This document shows positions 32,662 through 40,490 of a DNA stretch of 40,490 nt, piece after piece (position 1 is the stretch's first letter; every line of letters begins with the position of its first letter). Below the pieces are notes generated by a model. That model was not told the DNA's origin and searched no databases. It saw nothing but the letters and a program-made list of their open reading frames with translations. Location: contig JAFRKV010000061.1 in assembly GCA_017431515.1 (NCBI GenBank), forward strand, positions 1-40,490. The letters are read 5' to 3'. The stretch comes from Lachnospiraceae bacterium. Lineage in GTDB: Bacteria > Bacillota > Clostridia > Lachnospirales > Lachnospiraceae. The position numbers and the translations under genes were made by a program.

Positions 32662-34662
32662 ATGAAAATGAATATTTATGTAAATGTGAATGCCGCATTT
32701 GACGGCGACGGTACCAAGGAGCGTCCCTACAGACGGATCAATGAGGCAGCGAAGAGGGCGCTTCCCGGAGACGAGGTCATCGTGGCACCTGGTGTCTATC
32801 GGGAAAATGTCAACCCGATCCACGCAGGATGCGAGGATGCACGGATCGTTTACCGGAGTGAAAAGCCGCTGGGCGCGGTCATCACCGGGGGAGAAGCGGT
32901 GACTGACTGGAAACCCTACAAGGGAAATGTGTATGTGACAAGGATCAAAAACGGGATCTTCGGCGGATACAATCCTTATACGACGCTGGTTTACGGCGAC
33001 TGGTATTTTGCAACACCGAATAAACACACGGGTTGTGTGTGGCTCAATGACCAGGCCCTTTACGAAGACGTGACGCTGGAAGAATGCGAAAAGGGTGAAG
33101 TTTACGAGTGTTCCTGGGATCCCGAGGCATCCAAAAAGAAATGGTATGCCGAGCAGGATGAGGAGACGGATGAAACCGTGCTTTATGCGAATTTCGGCGG
33201 CGCGGATCCGACGAAGGAAAATGTGGAGATCACCGTGCGGCGGCAGTGCTTCATGCCCCAGGAAGAGGGCATCGGCTACATCACCGTCAGCGGGTTCAAT
33301 ATCAATAAGGCGGCGACGACATGGGCGCCCCCGGCGGCATATCAGGACGGCATGATCAGCCCGCATTGGAGCAAAGGCTGGATCATCGAGGACTGCGAGA
33401 TCTGGGGCAGCAAGTGCGCCGGGATTTGCATTGGCCGTTACTATGATCCGGAGAACGATCATTTTTACACGACGCAGCATGTCAAGAGCCCGACCCAGAT
33501 GGAACGGGATTCGGTATGCCGCGGACAGTACTATGGCTGGTTAAAAGAAAAGATCGGCAGCCATCTCATCCGCCGCAACAATATCCATCATTGCGAGCAG
33601 GGCGGGATCATCGGCCGCATGGGCGGCGTCTTCAGCGTGATCGAGGATAATCATATCCATCATATCAACAATATGATGGAGCTTGGCGGCGCGGAGATCG
33701 CCGGGATCAAGATGCATGCTGCCATCGATGTCGTGATGAGGCGCAATCATATCCATCATTGCACCATGGGCATCTGGACTGACTGGGAAGCGCAGGGCAC
33801 GAGGATCTCGCAGAACCTCCTGCATGACAATGAGCGTCCGGACTTTGCAAAGCAGCTGATGGGCGGCATGACCTGCCAGGATATTTTTGTTGAGGTAGGG
33901 CACGGGCCGACGCTGATCGACAACAACATCCTGCTCTCAGATGTGTCCCTTCGCATTGCGACCCAGGGTGTGGCGATGGTGCATAACCTTTGCGCAGGTT
34001 CCTTTACCTTTGTGGGCGGGGGAACGTCCTGGAGATACACGCCGTATCATATGCCGCACCGGACAGAAGTGATGGGCTTTATGACGATCCTCCACGGCGA
34101 TGACCGCTTCTACAACAATATCTTTATCCAGAAGTGGCCCTCAGAGGATTTGATCCTGTCAAATGATTCGGATCCGTCTGAGTACCAGAAAGAAAACCGC
34201 CAGGTCGGCACCTATTGCTGGGATGAATATCCCACCTATGAGGAATGGATCAAGCAGTTTGATATGGAGGAGCCCTATCCGGATATGCGCAAGCATGAGG
34301 AAGCACACTTCTCGCATCTGCCGGTTTGGATCGACGGAAATGCTTATTTCCAGGGAGCGAAGGCGTATCAAAAGGAAAAGCGCAACTTTATCGACGATTC
34401 CGGAAATGTCCACGTGGATGTGGTGGAAAAAGAGGACGGCTGGTATCTGGACACCAATATCTACGAGGTAATGAAGGACTTCAAGGTGGACATGATCTGC
34501 ACCGACACGCTGGGGAAGGCGTTTGAACCCCAGCAGAAATTTGAGGATCCGGACGGATCGCCGATCACTTTTGACACGGACTACCGCGGCAACCACCGCG
34601 GGACGGACATCATCCCGGGACCGCTTGCGGACGGAGCGGAGATCGCGAAGAAAGTTTATTGA
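32662..34662 (+). CDS. GH120-family beta-xylosidase (parallel beta-helix)
   Basis: A 666-residue cytoplasmic glycosidase that would cut imported xylo-oligosaccharides to xylose. The sequence follows the GH120 beta-xylosidase XylC of Thermoanaerobacterium closely as I recall it, for example FGGYNPYTTLVYGDWYF, YANFGGADPTKENVEITVRR, HWSKGWIIEDCEI and GAEIAGIKMHAAIDV. The family catalytic pair corresponds to Asp374 (GIWTDWEAQGTR) and Glu411 (IFVEVGHGP), counted from ATG 32662. A roughly 14-residue insertion (PDFAKQLMGGMTCQ) lies between them compared with XylC. There is no signal peptide. CGGAGG at 32652-32657 could serve ATG 32662 or ATG 32668. It is the last gene of the importer operon and a terminator follows. 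Confidence 0.87.
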   Translation: MKMNIYVNVNAAFDGDGTKERPYRRINEAAKRALPGDEVIVAPGVYRENVNPIHAGCEDARIVYRSEKPLGAVITGGEAVTDWKPYKGNVYVTRIKNGIFGGYNPYTTLVYGDWYFATPNKHTGCVWLNDQALYEDVTLEECEKGEVYECSWDPEASKKKWYAEQDEETDETVLYANFGGADPTKENVEITVRRQCFMPQEEGIGYITVSGFNINKAATTWAPPAAYQDGMISPHWSKGWIIEDCEIWGSKCAGICIGRYYDPENDHFYTTQHVKSPTQMERDSVCRGQYYGWLKEKIGSHLIRRNNIHHCEQGGIIGRMGGVFSVIEDNHIHHINNMMELGGAEIAGIKMHAAIDVVMRRNHIHHCTMGIWTDWEAQGTRISQNLLHDNERPDFAKQLMGGMTCQDIFVEVGHGPTLIDNNILLSDVSLRIATQGVAMVHNLCAGSFTFVGGGTSWRYTPYHMPHRTEVMGFMTILHGDDRFYNNIFIQKWPSEDLILSNDSDPSEYQKENRQVGTYCWDEYPTYEEWIKQFDMEEPYPDMRKHEEAHFSHLPVWIDGNAYFQGAKAYQKEKRNFIDDSGNVHVDVVEKEDGWYLDTNIYEVMKDFKVDMICTDTLGKAFEPQQKFEDPDGSPITFDTDYRGNHRGTDIIPGPLADGAEIAKKVY

Positions 34663-34691
34663 TCCACGCAGCGGCGAGGACTGAAAAGAGC

Positions 34692-34734
34692 AAAGCGTCA
34701 TGGAGCATCACCTCTGTGGCGCTTTCTTTTTTTT
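34692..34734 (+). terminator. terminator of the xylo-oligosaccharide operon
   Basis: AAAGCGTCA (34692-34700) pairs with TGGCGCTTT (34717-34725), with one G-T pair, and a run of eight T follows after a C. Confidence 0.7.
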
Positions 34735-34760
34735 GAGTGGATTTTTTTGCCGGAGATTTG

Positions 34761-34766
34761 TATAAT
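34761..34766 (+). promoter_or_regulatory. -10 element upstream of the palindromic element
   Basis: TATAAT at 34761-34766 lies 22 bp before the palindromic element. No -35 of good spacing is visible. A start near 34773 would place the whole element in the 5' leader of the HD-GYP response-regulator mRNA. Confidence 0.35.
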
Positions 34767-34787
34767 AGAGAATAGATTAGTGTGAGT

Positions 34788-34922
34788 TCAGGGCAAAAGT
34801 GCCATGCGATGAAATCGCATGTGCACTTTGCGTGGAAAGGCGTCTTGACGTGCTAGCACGTCAGAACGCCTCTTCACGCAAAGGTCACAATGTCACTTCG
34901 TGACATGTGACTTTTGCCCTGA
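34788..34922 (+). repeat. palindromic element, complete copy B (cloverleaf-forming)
   Basis: A 135-bp element bounded by a perfect 13-bp inverted repeat, TCAGGGCAAAAGT (34788-34800) and ACTTTTGCCCTGA (34910-34922). Inside are a left hairpin (34804-34810 with 34814-34820, loop GAA), a central stem (CTTTGCGTG 34826-34834 with CACGCAAAG 34875-34883; AGGCGT 34838-34843 with ACGCCT 34866-34871; apex GACGTGCTAGCACGTC 34847-34862), and a right hairpin (34890-34896 with 34900-34906, loop TTC). The CAAA/TTTG segments also allow a second fold into three successive hairpins. It ends 27 bp before the response-regulator gene. No target duplication is evident. Confidence 0.85.
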
Positions 34923-34949
34923 CCCCTATAGTTCCGGAAAGGACCTTTT

Positions 34950-35990
34950 ATGAGAGACAAAATCTTGGTCATTGATGACAGTTCGGAGGATCGCAAGAGC
35001 ATCGTAGACGCCATCGGCGGGAAATATCTGGTCTACGAAGCGGGTGATGGAAAGCGCGGGATCGAGATCCTGGTCAAACGCGAAGAAGAGATTGCCTGTA
35101 TCGTGCTGGATATCGGCATGCCTGTGGTGGACGGTTTTCAGGTGCTGGCAGCGCTGCATTCCAGAAAGCTTCTGAACCGGATCGCGGTGATCATCGTGAC
35201 GGGTGACACGTCTTTGGAGACAGAGGTGCGCTGCTATGCCTATCCGATCGCGGACTTTATCCGGAAGCCGATCAAACCTCCCGTCTTTTTCATGCGGCTG
35301 CGGTCTGCACTGCGTTTTTCCGGCATGATCGATCAGCAGGATGAGTTCAGTGCGAATGTGCTGGATATGTTCGGTGATATCGTGGAAGGCCGGGATATAG
35401 GCGGGGCGCTGCACATTGAGCATATCAAAGAGATGACCCGTGCGCTGGCCGTCAGCCTGATGAATTCTTATCCCGAATATGAACTGACCAAGCTCCGCGT
35501 CAATGAGATCGTGGAAGCGAGCGCGCTGCATGACATCGGAAAGGTCGCGATCCCGGATCATGTTCTGAACAAACCCGGCAAGCTTACCGCGGAAGAGTTC
35601 GACCTGATGAAGAGCCACACCACCAAGGGCGGCGAAATGATCGACAGGATGGCTTCGGTGCTTGCGATCGTACATCCGAATGATGCGGAGAATTTTGTCA
35701 AGATCGCTCACGATATCTGTCGCCATCATCATGAACGCTATGACGGAAGAGGCTATCCGGACCGCCTGCAGGGGGATGATATCCCGCTGGCGGCGCAGAT
35801 CGTGTCCATCGCGGATACCCTCGACGGCATGACGGGGCGCACCGTGTACAAGCGTGCGATTGAAAAAGAAAAAGCATTTCAGATGATTTCCACCGGCGAG
35901 GCAGGCATCTTCCCGCCGAAACTGTTGGAATGCTTTAAAGAGACGAAGGATCGTCTCATGGATATCATCGGCAATCAGAACCTTGATTAA
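34950..35990 (+). CDS. HD-GYP response regulator
   Basis: A 346-residue cytoplasmic two-component output protein, probably a cyclic-di-GMP phosphodiesterase switched by phosphorylation. The receiver domain (1-120) has acidic residues Asp9-Asp10, phospho-acceptor Asp54 (VLDIGMP), Thr84 and Lys106 (RKPIKP). The HD-GYP domain has His158, the HD pair His194-Asp195 (ALHDIGK) and HHHERYDGRGYPDR (259-272). GGAAAGGA precedes ATG 34950. No cognate kinase is adjacent. The next gene begins 20 bp downstream, so a functional link with the FapA-like protein is likely. Confidence 0.93.
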   Translation: MRDKILVIDDSSEDRKSIVDAIGGKYLVYEAGDGKRGIEILVKREEEIACIVLDIGMPVVDGFQVLAALHSRKLLNRIAVIIVTGDTSLETEVRCYAYPIADFIRKPIKPPVFFMRLRSALRFSGMIDQQDEFSANVLDMFGDIVEGRDIGGALHIEHIKEMTRALAVSLMNSYPEYELTKLRVNEIVEASALHDIGKVAIPDHVLNKPGKLTAEEFDLMKSHTTKGGEMIDRMASVLAIVHPNDAENFVKIAHDICRHHHERYDGRGYPDRLQGDDIPLAAQIVSIADTLDGMTGRTVYKRAIEKEKAFQMISTGEAGIFPPKLLECFKETKDRLMDIIGNQNLD

Positions 35991-36010
35991 CTATGCGGGA
36001 GAGCTGAAAA

Positions 36011-38206
36011 ATGGATGAACCGGTGACACTGGAAGGCGTCTCCGACGCTCCTGTTTTTACGAGCGATCAGATCCGCGAAATTGAAGAAGGAAAGAATGCC
36101 GGGCTTGACGTATCTGTTTACGCGAAGCCTTATTTTCTTGCGGTCCACATGCGCTGCATCCGCCTCGGCATGGAGGAGGGGCTGGATGTGTCCCGCTATG
36201 CAAAGCCGGAGTATGACTGGTTCCAGATGGAGGAGATCCGGCTCGGGATGTCTCAGGGGATTGATGTGGGCATCTATGCGGATCCCAGGATCGCCTATGA
36301 TAAAATGCGGATCATCCGCGAGGGCCTGCTGGAAGGCATTTACCTGAAGACCTATACCAAGTATTTCGGCAGTGTCATGCGCCAGGTCTTCCTTGCCAAG
36401 AAATCCGGCGTGGATCTGGATCCATTTCTGGACAAAGGCTATCGGGAAGCGGAGCTGGAAGCGATCCGGGTGGCGCTGGAAAAGGGACTGGACATTGAAC
36501 GGTATATTTCTCCGGAGTTCAACGGCGAATCCATCAAGGAGATCGCCAGAGGTCTGGAGAACGGCATAGAAGTCGAAGAGTACGCTTTCCCGGAATACAA
36601 CTGGGAGCAGATGCATGAGATCCGCCTCGGGCTTCTCAGCCGTGTGGACATCAGCCGTTACAAATCGCCTTATTATCACGCCGGACAGATGAAGGAGATC
36701 CGCGTCGGCATGGAGAACGGACTGGATGTGTCCTCCTATGCGACGCTGATGTATACCGAGAACGATATGCGGAGGATCCGGCGGCAGCTGGAGGACGAGC
36801 TTGCGAATCGCGACCGGGATCTGGCGGGCGCGGAGGACATCACCTCCCAGTTTGACGATTACACCATCAATATCAGCCGCGACGAAATGACGGCGACGGT
36901 GACGCTTTATAAGAAACAGAAGGTGCTGGACCGGCAAAGGCTGATCCGGGAAATGCAGATGGCCGGCGTCATTTATGGGATCGATCAGGAGATGCTGGAC
37001 CGGATCTCAGACGGTCATTTTGCCGGTACGGATGCCGTGATCGCCCGGGGCAAGGCGCCCATCGACGGGAAAGACGGCTATTACGAATATTTCTTTGAAC
37101 TGAAGCAGGAAAGCAGACCAAAGATCCGCGCGGACGGCTCCGTAGATCACATGGATCTTCGTGATTATCACATGGTGAAAAAAGGCGATCACATCGCCTA
37201 CTACCATGAAGCGGAAATGGGCAAGCACGGCTCCACCGTTACGGGGAAATTCCTTCCGGCGAAAAACGGAAAGGAAAAGGGGCTGCTCGTTGGCAAAGGC
37301 TTCATTGTCGATGAGGATCAGAAAACCTATATCTCGCTCTTAAACGGCCGCATCGAGATGAAGGGCGGCAAGATCACCATTACAAATGTGCTGGAGCTTC
37401 GCGAAGTGACGAAGATCACGGGGAACGTGATCTATGACGGCGACCTCCATGTGCAGGGCGATGTGGGATCCGGCTCCGTGATTAAGGTGACCGGAGATGT
37501 GTCCATCGACGGCACGGTGGAAGCCGCTACCATCGAAAGCGGCAGGAATATCCAGATCCAGCGCGGTGTGACGGCCGGGATGAACGGGGTACTCAAGGCG
37601 GAAGGGACGGTGCAGGCGAAGTTTCTGGAGTCTGCAAATATCGAAGCCGGAGGCGACGTCACCGCCGGCTACAGCGTCAACAGCAAGATCTATACGAGAG
37701 GCCGCATGCTGATCACGGCGCGGGAAGGCGCGCTGTCCGGCGGAACGACGGTGGCCGAGCAGGGGGTCGAGGTCGAAAATCTCGGCAATAAAATGGGCGT
37801 TGCCACCCGTGTGGAGATCGGGGGGAATGAGCGCCTGAAAAAGATCCGCCAGGAGATGGAAAAAGAGATTAACGAGATTAAGAAAGAGCTGCAGATCCTT
37901 TATAATGCCAAGAATGAAGTGTACGGCAAGTATACCGCGGAAGAGCGGAATGAAATGGACATCATGATCAAGATCGAAAACGCGATCTACACGAAGGAAC
38001 TGGAGCTGCGGGAAAAGGAGAAGAGCCAGAAGGAAGTGCAGGAGCACGAAAAAGCGATCCGGGATTCCGAGGCGATCGTGCACGGCAGGATTTATGACAA
38101 TGTCAAGATGAGCGTTGCGGGAGTTTATCTCCAGAGACCGGAGAACTATCAGGGCGTGACAATCCGTCTGCTGGGCGAAACGGTGGAAGTGACGCCGATC
38201 CATTAG
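36011..38206 (+). CDS. FapA/DUF342 protein with N-terminal repeat array
   Basis: A 731-residue protein in two parts. Residues about 19-265 form roughly ten repeats of 24-26 residues with the pattern QM-x-x-IR-x-G-x-x-x-GLDVS-x-YA-x-P-x-Y, each probably two short helices. The rest is a FapA (DUF342) polymerisation-type domain: VTGKFLPAKNGKEKGLLVGKG, a glycine/valine-rich beta-helix (GNVIYDGDLHVQGDVGSGS, GDVSIDGTVEAATIES), then a coiled coil (about 610-690, rich in Lys/Glu) and a short C-terminal beta segment. There is no membrane segment. Such proteins are widespread and poorly understood, and some relatives affect polarity or cell envelope. It is paired with an HD-GYP regulator. Confidence 0.85.
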   Translation: MDEPVTLEGVSDAPVFTSDQIREIEEGKNAGLDVSVYAKPYFLAVHMRCIRLGMEEGLDVSRYAKPEYDWFQMEEIRLGMSQGIDVGIYADPRIAYDKMRIIREGLLEGIYLKTYTKYFGSVMRQVFLAKKSGVDLDPFLDKGYREAELEAIRVALEKGLDIERYISPEFNGESIKEIARGLENGIEVEEYAFPEYNWEQMHEIRLGLLSRVDISRYKSPYYHAGQMKEIRVGMENGLDVSSYATLMYTENDMRRIRRQLEDELANRDRDLAGAEDITSQFDDYTINISRDEMTATVTLYKKQKVLDRQRLIREMQMAGVIYGIDQEMLDRISDGHFAGTDAVIARGKAPIDGKDGYYEYFFELKQESRPKIRADGSVDHMDLRDYHMVKKGDHIAYYHEAEMGKHGSTVTGKFLPAKNGKEKGLLVGKGFIVDEDQKTYISLLNGRIEMKGGKITITNVLELREVTKITGNVIYDGDLHVQGDVGSGSVIKVTGDVSIDGTVEAATIESGRNIQIQRGVTAGMNGVLKAEGTVQAKFLESANIEAGGDVTAGYSVNSKIYTRGRMLITAREGALSGGTTVAEQGVEVENLGNKMGVATRVEIGGNERLKKIRQEMEKEINEIKKELQILYNAKNEVYGKYTAEERNEMDIMIKIENAIYTKELELREKEKSQKEVQEHEKAIRDSEAIVHGRIYDNVKMSVAGVYLQRPENYQGVTIRLLGETVEVTPIH

Positions 38207-38233
38207 AGAAGCATCCGGGAATCAGATGCGCTT
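38207..38233. terminator. weak bidirectional hairpin between convergent genes
   Basis: GCATC (38211-38215) pairs with GATGC (38225-38229), extended by AGAA and TTTCT. It lies between the FapA-like stop and the BioY stop. The flanking T and A runs are short. Confidence 0.3.
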
Positions 38234-38809
38234 TCTGATGGCGGGGCCGAGGAGTGCGGCAAGGATATTTTTCACAAGATCGATGGGGAGAAAGGGCAGC
38301 ACCGTGACACTGAGCGCGGCGAGGAAGTCCGTTCCCGACTGGAACTGATACCAGATCGTGCCGAACAGATACAATACGCAGGTACAGGCAAAGATAACGA
38401 TGATGCGAAGGAGCATGCGCCAAAAGGTGAGATGCTCCTTTTGCGTATGGTCAAGGAACAGGCCGATGAGAAGCGCCATGGGAAGATAGCCGATCAGAAA
38501 GCCGCCGGTGGGACCGAAAAGCTTCTGCGGACCGCCGGTGAAATTGGAAAACACCGGGATGCCAAGCAGTCCGATCAAAAGGTAGATCAGGACGGAGAGT
38601 GTGCCCAGCTTTGCTCCCAGCAAATACATGGTCAGATAGATCGCAAACAGGGAAAAGGAGACCGGGATCGGTCCGATGTTAAGGGACCAGGGGCTGACGA
38701 TGCAAAGCACTGCCGCCATCAACGCGGTCAACACCAGATCTTTGGTCCGGAGCTTCGGTGCTGCAGTATGGCATTCGGTTTGGCTGTGACGATCTGAGCC
38801 TTGGTTCAT
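38222..38809 (-). CDS. bioY: BioY-family biotin transporter S-component
   Basis: A 195-residue membrane protein with about six segments that binds biotin outside the cell as the S subunit of an ECF transporter. Typical stretches: ALMAAVLCIVSPWSLNIGPIPVSFSLFAIYL, the GAKLGTLSVLIYLLIGLLGIPVF region and GPTGGFLIGYLPMA. ATG 38809 follows GAGGAG by 6 nt, so longer open starts at 38836 and 38899 are not preferred. No biotin-synthesis genes or BirA site are seen nearby, which suggests the organism imports biotin (inference). Confidence 0.92.
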   Translation of the reverse strand: MNQGSDRHSQTECHTAAPKLRTKDLVLTALMAAVLCIVSPWSLNIGPIPVSFSLFAIYLTMYLLGAKLGTLSVLIYLLIGLLGIPVFSNFTGGPQKLFGPTGGFLIGYLPMALLIGLFLDHTQKEHLTFWRMLLRIIVIFACTCVLYLFGTIWYQFQSGTDFLAALSVTVLPFLPIDLVKNILAALLGPAIRKRI

Positions 38810-38880
38810 GCGGTTCTCCTCGCTTTTCTCAAACATGCATTCATCATAATACCGCGAAAGGAAACCTGTCAACAAGGTTC

Positions 38881-38910
38881 TTGCAACGGAGGCATGCAAC
38901 GTGCTATAAT
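38881..38910 (+). promoter_or_regulatory. promoter of the phosphofructokinase gene
   Basis: TTGCAA (38881-38886) and TATAAT (38905-38910) with an 18-bp spacer lie about 60 bp upstream of the start codon, between divergent bioY and the kinase gene. Confidence 0.6.
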
Positions 38911-38971
38911 ATGTGCGTTCGAGCGTTTGAAGCTCTAAGAGAGAGAACAGAAAAAAAGGAGGTCTTTTGGG

Positions 38972-40231
38972 ATGAAAGGAAAAGAAAAAAGAAATGTCAT
39001 CGTCGGTCAGTCCGGCGGCCCGACCGCGGCGATCAACTCGTCACTGGCCGGTGTGTATCGGACGGCGATCGACAGAGGATATAAGAAGGTCTATGGAATG
39101 CTGCACGGCATTCAGGGCTTGGTGGACGGCAGATATGTGGATCTGTCCGAGCATATCAGAACCGGTCTGGATGCGGAGCTTTTGAAGAGAACGCCCTCTG
39201 CGTACCTTGGCTCCTGCCGGTTTAAGCTCCCCGAGATTCATGACAATCAGGCACTGTATGACAAAATCTTCGAGATTCTGGACAGGCTGGAGATCGACTG
39301 CTTCATCTATATCGGCGGCAATGACTCCATGGATACCATCAAGAAGCTTTCCGATTACGCCATTGTTTCCGGTTCCGACATCCGCTTTGTCGGCTGCCCG
39401 AAGACCATTGACAACGACCTTGCGCTGACGGATCATACGCCGGGATACGGCTCCGCTGCGAAGTACATCGGCACTTCCGTCAAAGAGATCATTCGTGACG
39501 GCTGGTCACTGGAGACTGAGCATGGTCAGGTCATCATCATCGAGATCATGGGTCGTGACGCAGGCTGGCTCACCGGTGCGGCTGCGCTGGCCCGCAGCGA
39601 GGACTGCGACGGTCCGGATGCGATCTATTTGCCGGAGGTGGACTTCGACATGGATGCCTTCATCAAGAACTGCAAGGAATTGCTGAAGAAGAAAGCTTCC
39701 ATCGTGATCGCGGTTTCGGAAGGAATCCATTCCAAAGATGGCAAGTATGTCAGCGAGATGGATAACGGCGTGGAATATGTGGATGCGTTCGGTCACAAGC
39801 AGCTGACCGGTACGGCGCGTTACCTCAGCACGGTGCTTTCCCAGGAGATCGGCTGCAAGACTCGTGCGGTAGAGCTTTCCACCCTGCAGAGAGCGGCAAG
39901 CCACTGTGCTTCCCGTGTGGATATCCTCGAGGCTTTCGAGGTCGGCGGTGCGGCGATGAAGGCTGCAGACGAAGGCGATACCGGTAAGATGGTTGTCTTT
40001 GTCCGGACATCGGATGATCCGTATCAGGCGGGCACCGAGGTGAAGGATGTGCATAAGATCGCAAACGATGTGCGTCTCGTGCCGCGTGAGTGGATCACCA
40101 AGGACGGCACCTATGTGACCAGCGAGTTCATTACTTACGTGCGTCCGCTGATCCAGGGCGATGTCGGCTCCATCATGGTGGACGGCATTCCGCGTCACCT
40201 TTGGGTACCGGGCTTCCAGGATCTGCTTTAA
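38972..40231 (+). CDS. pfp: 6-phosphofructokinase, probably diphosphate-dependent
   Basis: Phosphorylates fructose 6-phosphate in glycolysis. The 419-residue protein has GQSGGPTAAINSSL at the N terminus, IGGNDSMDT at 114-122 and PKTIDNDL at 143-150. ATP-dependent enzymes have GGDGS and PGTIDND; the Asp at position 118 and the Lys in KTIDND are the residues that mark PPi-dependent members, so diphosphate is the likely donor. MGRDAGWLTGAAAL is the fructose-6-phosphate site. AAAGGAGG lies upstream of ATG 38972. It has its own promoter and terminator. Confidence 0.88.
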   Translation: MKGKEKRNVIVGQSGGPTAAINSSLAGVYRTAIDRGYKKVYGMLHGIQGLVDGRYVDLSEHIRTGLDAELLKRTPSAYLGSCRFKLPEIHDNQALYDKIFEILDRLEIDCFIYIGGNDSMDTIKKLSDYAIVSGSDIRFVGCPKTIDNDLALTDHTPGYGSAAKYIGTSVKEIIRDGWSLETEHGQVIIIEIMGRDAGWLTGAAALARSEDCDGPDAIYLPEVDFDMDAFIKNCKELLKKKASIVIAVSEGIHSKDGKYVSEMDNGVEYVDAFGHKQLTGTARYLSTVLSQEIGCKTRAVELSTLQRAASHCASRVDILEAFEVGGAAMKAADEGDTGKMVVFVRTSDDPYQAGTEVKDVHKIANDVRLVPREWITKDGTYVTSEFITYVRPLIQGDVGSIMVDGIPRHLWVPGFQDLL

Positions 40232-40262
40232 CTTCAAACCTGCGGTTCAAAAGTGTTTTTAG

Positions 40263-40303
40263 AACCGGCGCTTACATTGTTCGGATGCAAGCGCCGGTTT
40301 TTT
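40263..40303 (+). terminator. terminator after phosphofructokinase
   Basis: AACCGGCGCTT (40263-40273) pairs perfectly with AAGCGCCGGTT (40289-40299), followed by a T run to 40303. The loop is 15 nt. Confidence 0.85.
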
Positions 40304-40490
40304 CATAATCACTAAGATGCATAACGGCAGTTTAACAGCATCGACCCCTGGACGGTCGTCCTTCCGGATATCGCAAGCACAACGGTCTGCAAATGCTCGC
40401 TCGATGTGCTTCTAACCAGATTTGCCAATGTACTGGCCTCGCCGCAACCGCTCGCAATACGCTTCCATGCGTATGCTCGCTCTCGCGTAC
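40304..40490. other. right-edge noncoding stretch with repeated GCTCGC hairpins
   Basis: No credible gene is visible. GCTCGC recurs three times (two flanking a small hairpin with stem ATACGC/GCGTAT near 40457-40475), and the 14-mer AACGGCAGTTTAAC at 40323-40336 also occurs at 15793-15806. The structure is cut off by the window end, so it could be the start of a larger repeat or structured RNA. Confidence 0.3.

Noticed and set aside
38972-40231. ATP-dependent phosphofructokinase PfkA
   Set aside because: The protein has GGNDS and PKTIDND where ATP-dependent enzymes have GGDGS and PGTIDND, and it is about 100 residues longer than PfkA.

Overview
The window looks like a chromosomal segment of an anaerobic, moderately G+C-rich gut-type Clostridia, most likely Lachnospiraceae. 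The grounds are: strong AGGAGG-type ribosome sites with occasional TTG starts, an [FeFe]-hydrogenase maturase (HydE), a phosphofructokinase with the signature of diphosphate-dependent enzymes, the carboxyspermidine polyamine route, a GH120 beta-xylosidase with its sugar ABC importer, ECF-type vitamin S-components, and 7TM/HD-GYP/hybrid-kinase signalling proteins. I see no rRNA, tRNA, phage genes or CRISPR array. The species is inferred, not shown.

Layout. (1) 1-1454: the 3' end of a group II intron (canonical domains V and VI) sitting directly against an unrecognised gene that it interrupts. (2) 1511-5947: metabolic and housekeeping singletons (SGNH hydrolase, NudC, zinc alcohol dehydrogenase-like protein, orphan lipoprotein, GNAT). 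(3) 6055-13064: a signalling block in which two proteins with related 7TM sensor domains (one HD-GYP output, one hybrid histidine kinase with REC and HPt) flank an ABC-2 exporter. (4) 13107-14661: an Rrf2/IscR-like iron-sulfur regulator divergent from hydE, with a palindromic operator over its promoter. (5) 14655-21269: DUF2804, DegV, PhoH2 (PIN-PhoH) and a GT4-GH13 pair. (6) 21352-23739: carboxy(nor)spermidine dehydrogenase and decarboxylase. (7) 23770-27944: an orphan ECF S-component with a structured leader, a CapA-like protein, and a TAXI binding protein translationally joined to a GltS-type glutamate/sodium symporter. (8) 28000-34662: a xylo-oligosaccharide utilisation locus (AraC regulator, lipoprotein binding protein, two permeases, cytoplasmic GH120). 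(9) 34950-38206: an HD-GYP response regulator followed by a FapA/DUF342 protein with about ten N-terminal 24-26-residue repeats. (10) 38222-40490: BioY, phosphofructokinase and a hairpin-rich right edge.

The most unusual feature is a palindromic DNA element, complete at 34788-34922, half-present at 10090-10171 and possibly present in degenerate form at 28992-29055. It has 13-bp terminal inverted repeats and can fold either as a cloverleaf or as three successive hairpins. Between copies the hairpins differ in sequence but keep their pairing. The two clear copies lie immediately upstream of signalling genes (hybrid kinase, HD-GYP response regulator), and the half copy supplies the last codons and stop of the preceding permease. 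The second item is the TAXI-GltS pair, which suggests a binding-protein-dependent glutamate-type symporter in place of a TRAP transporter.
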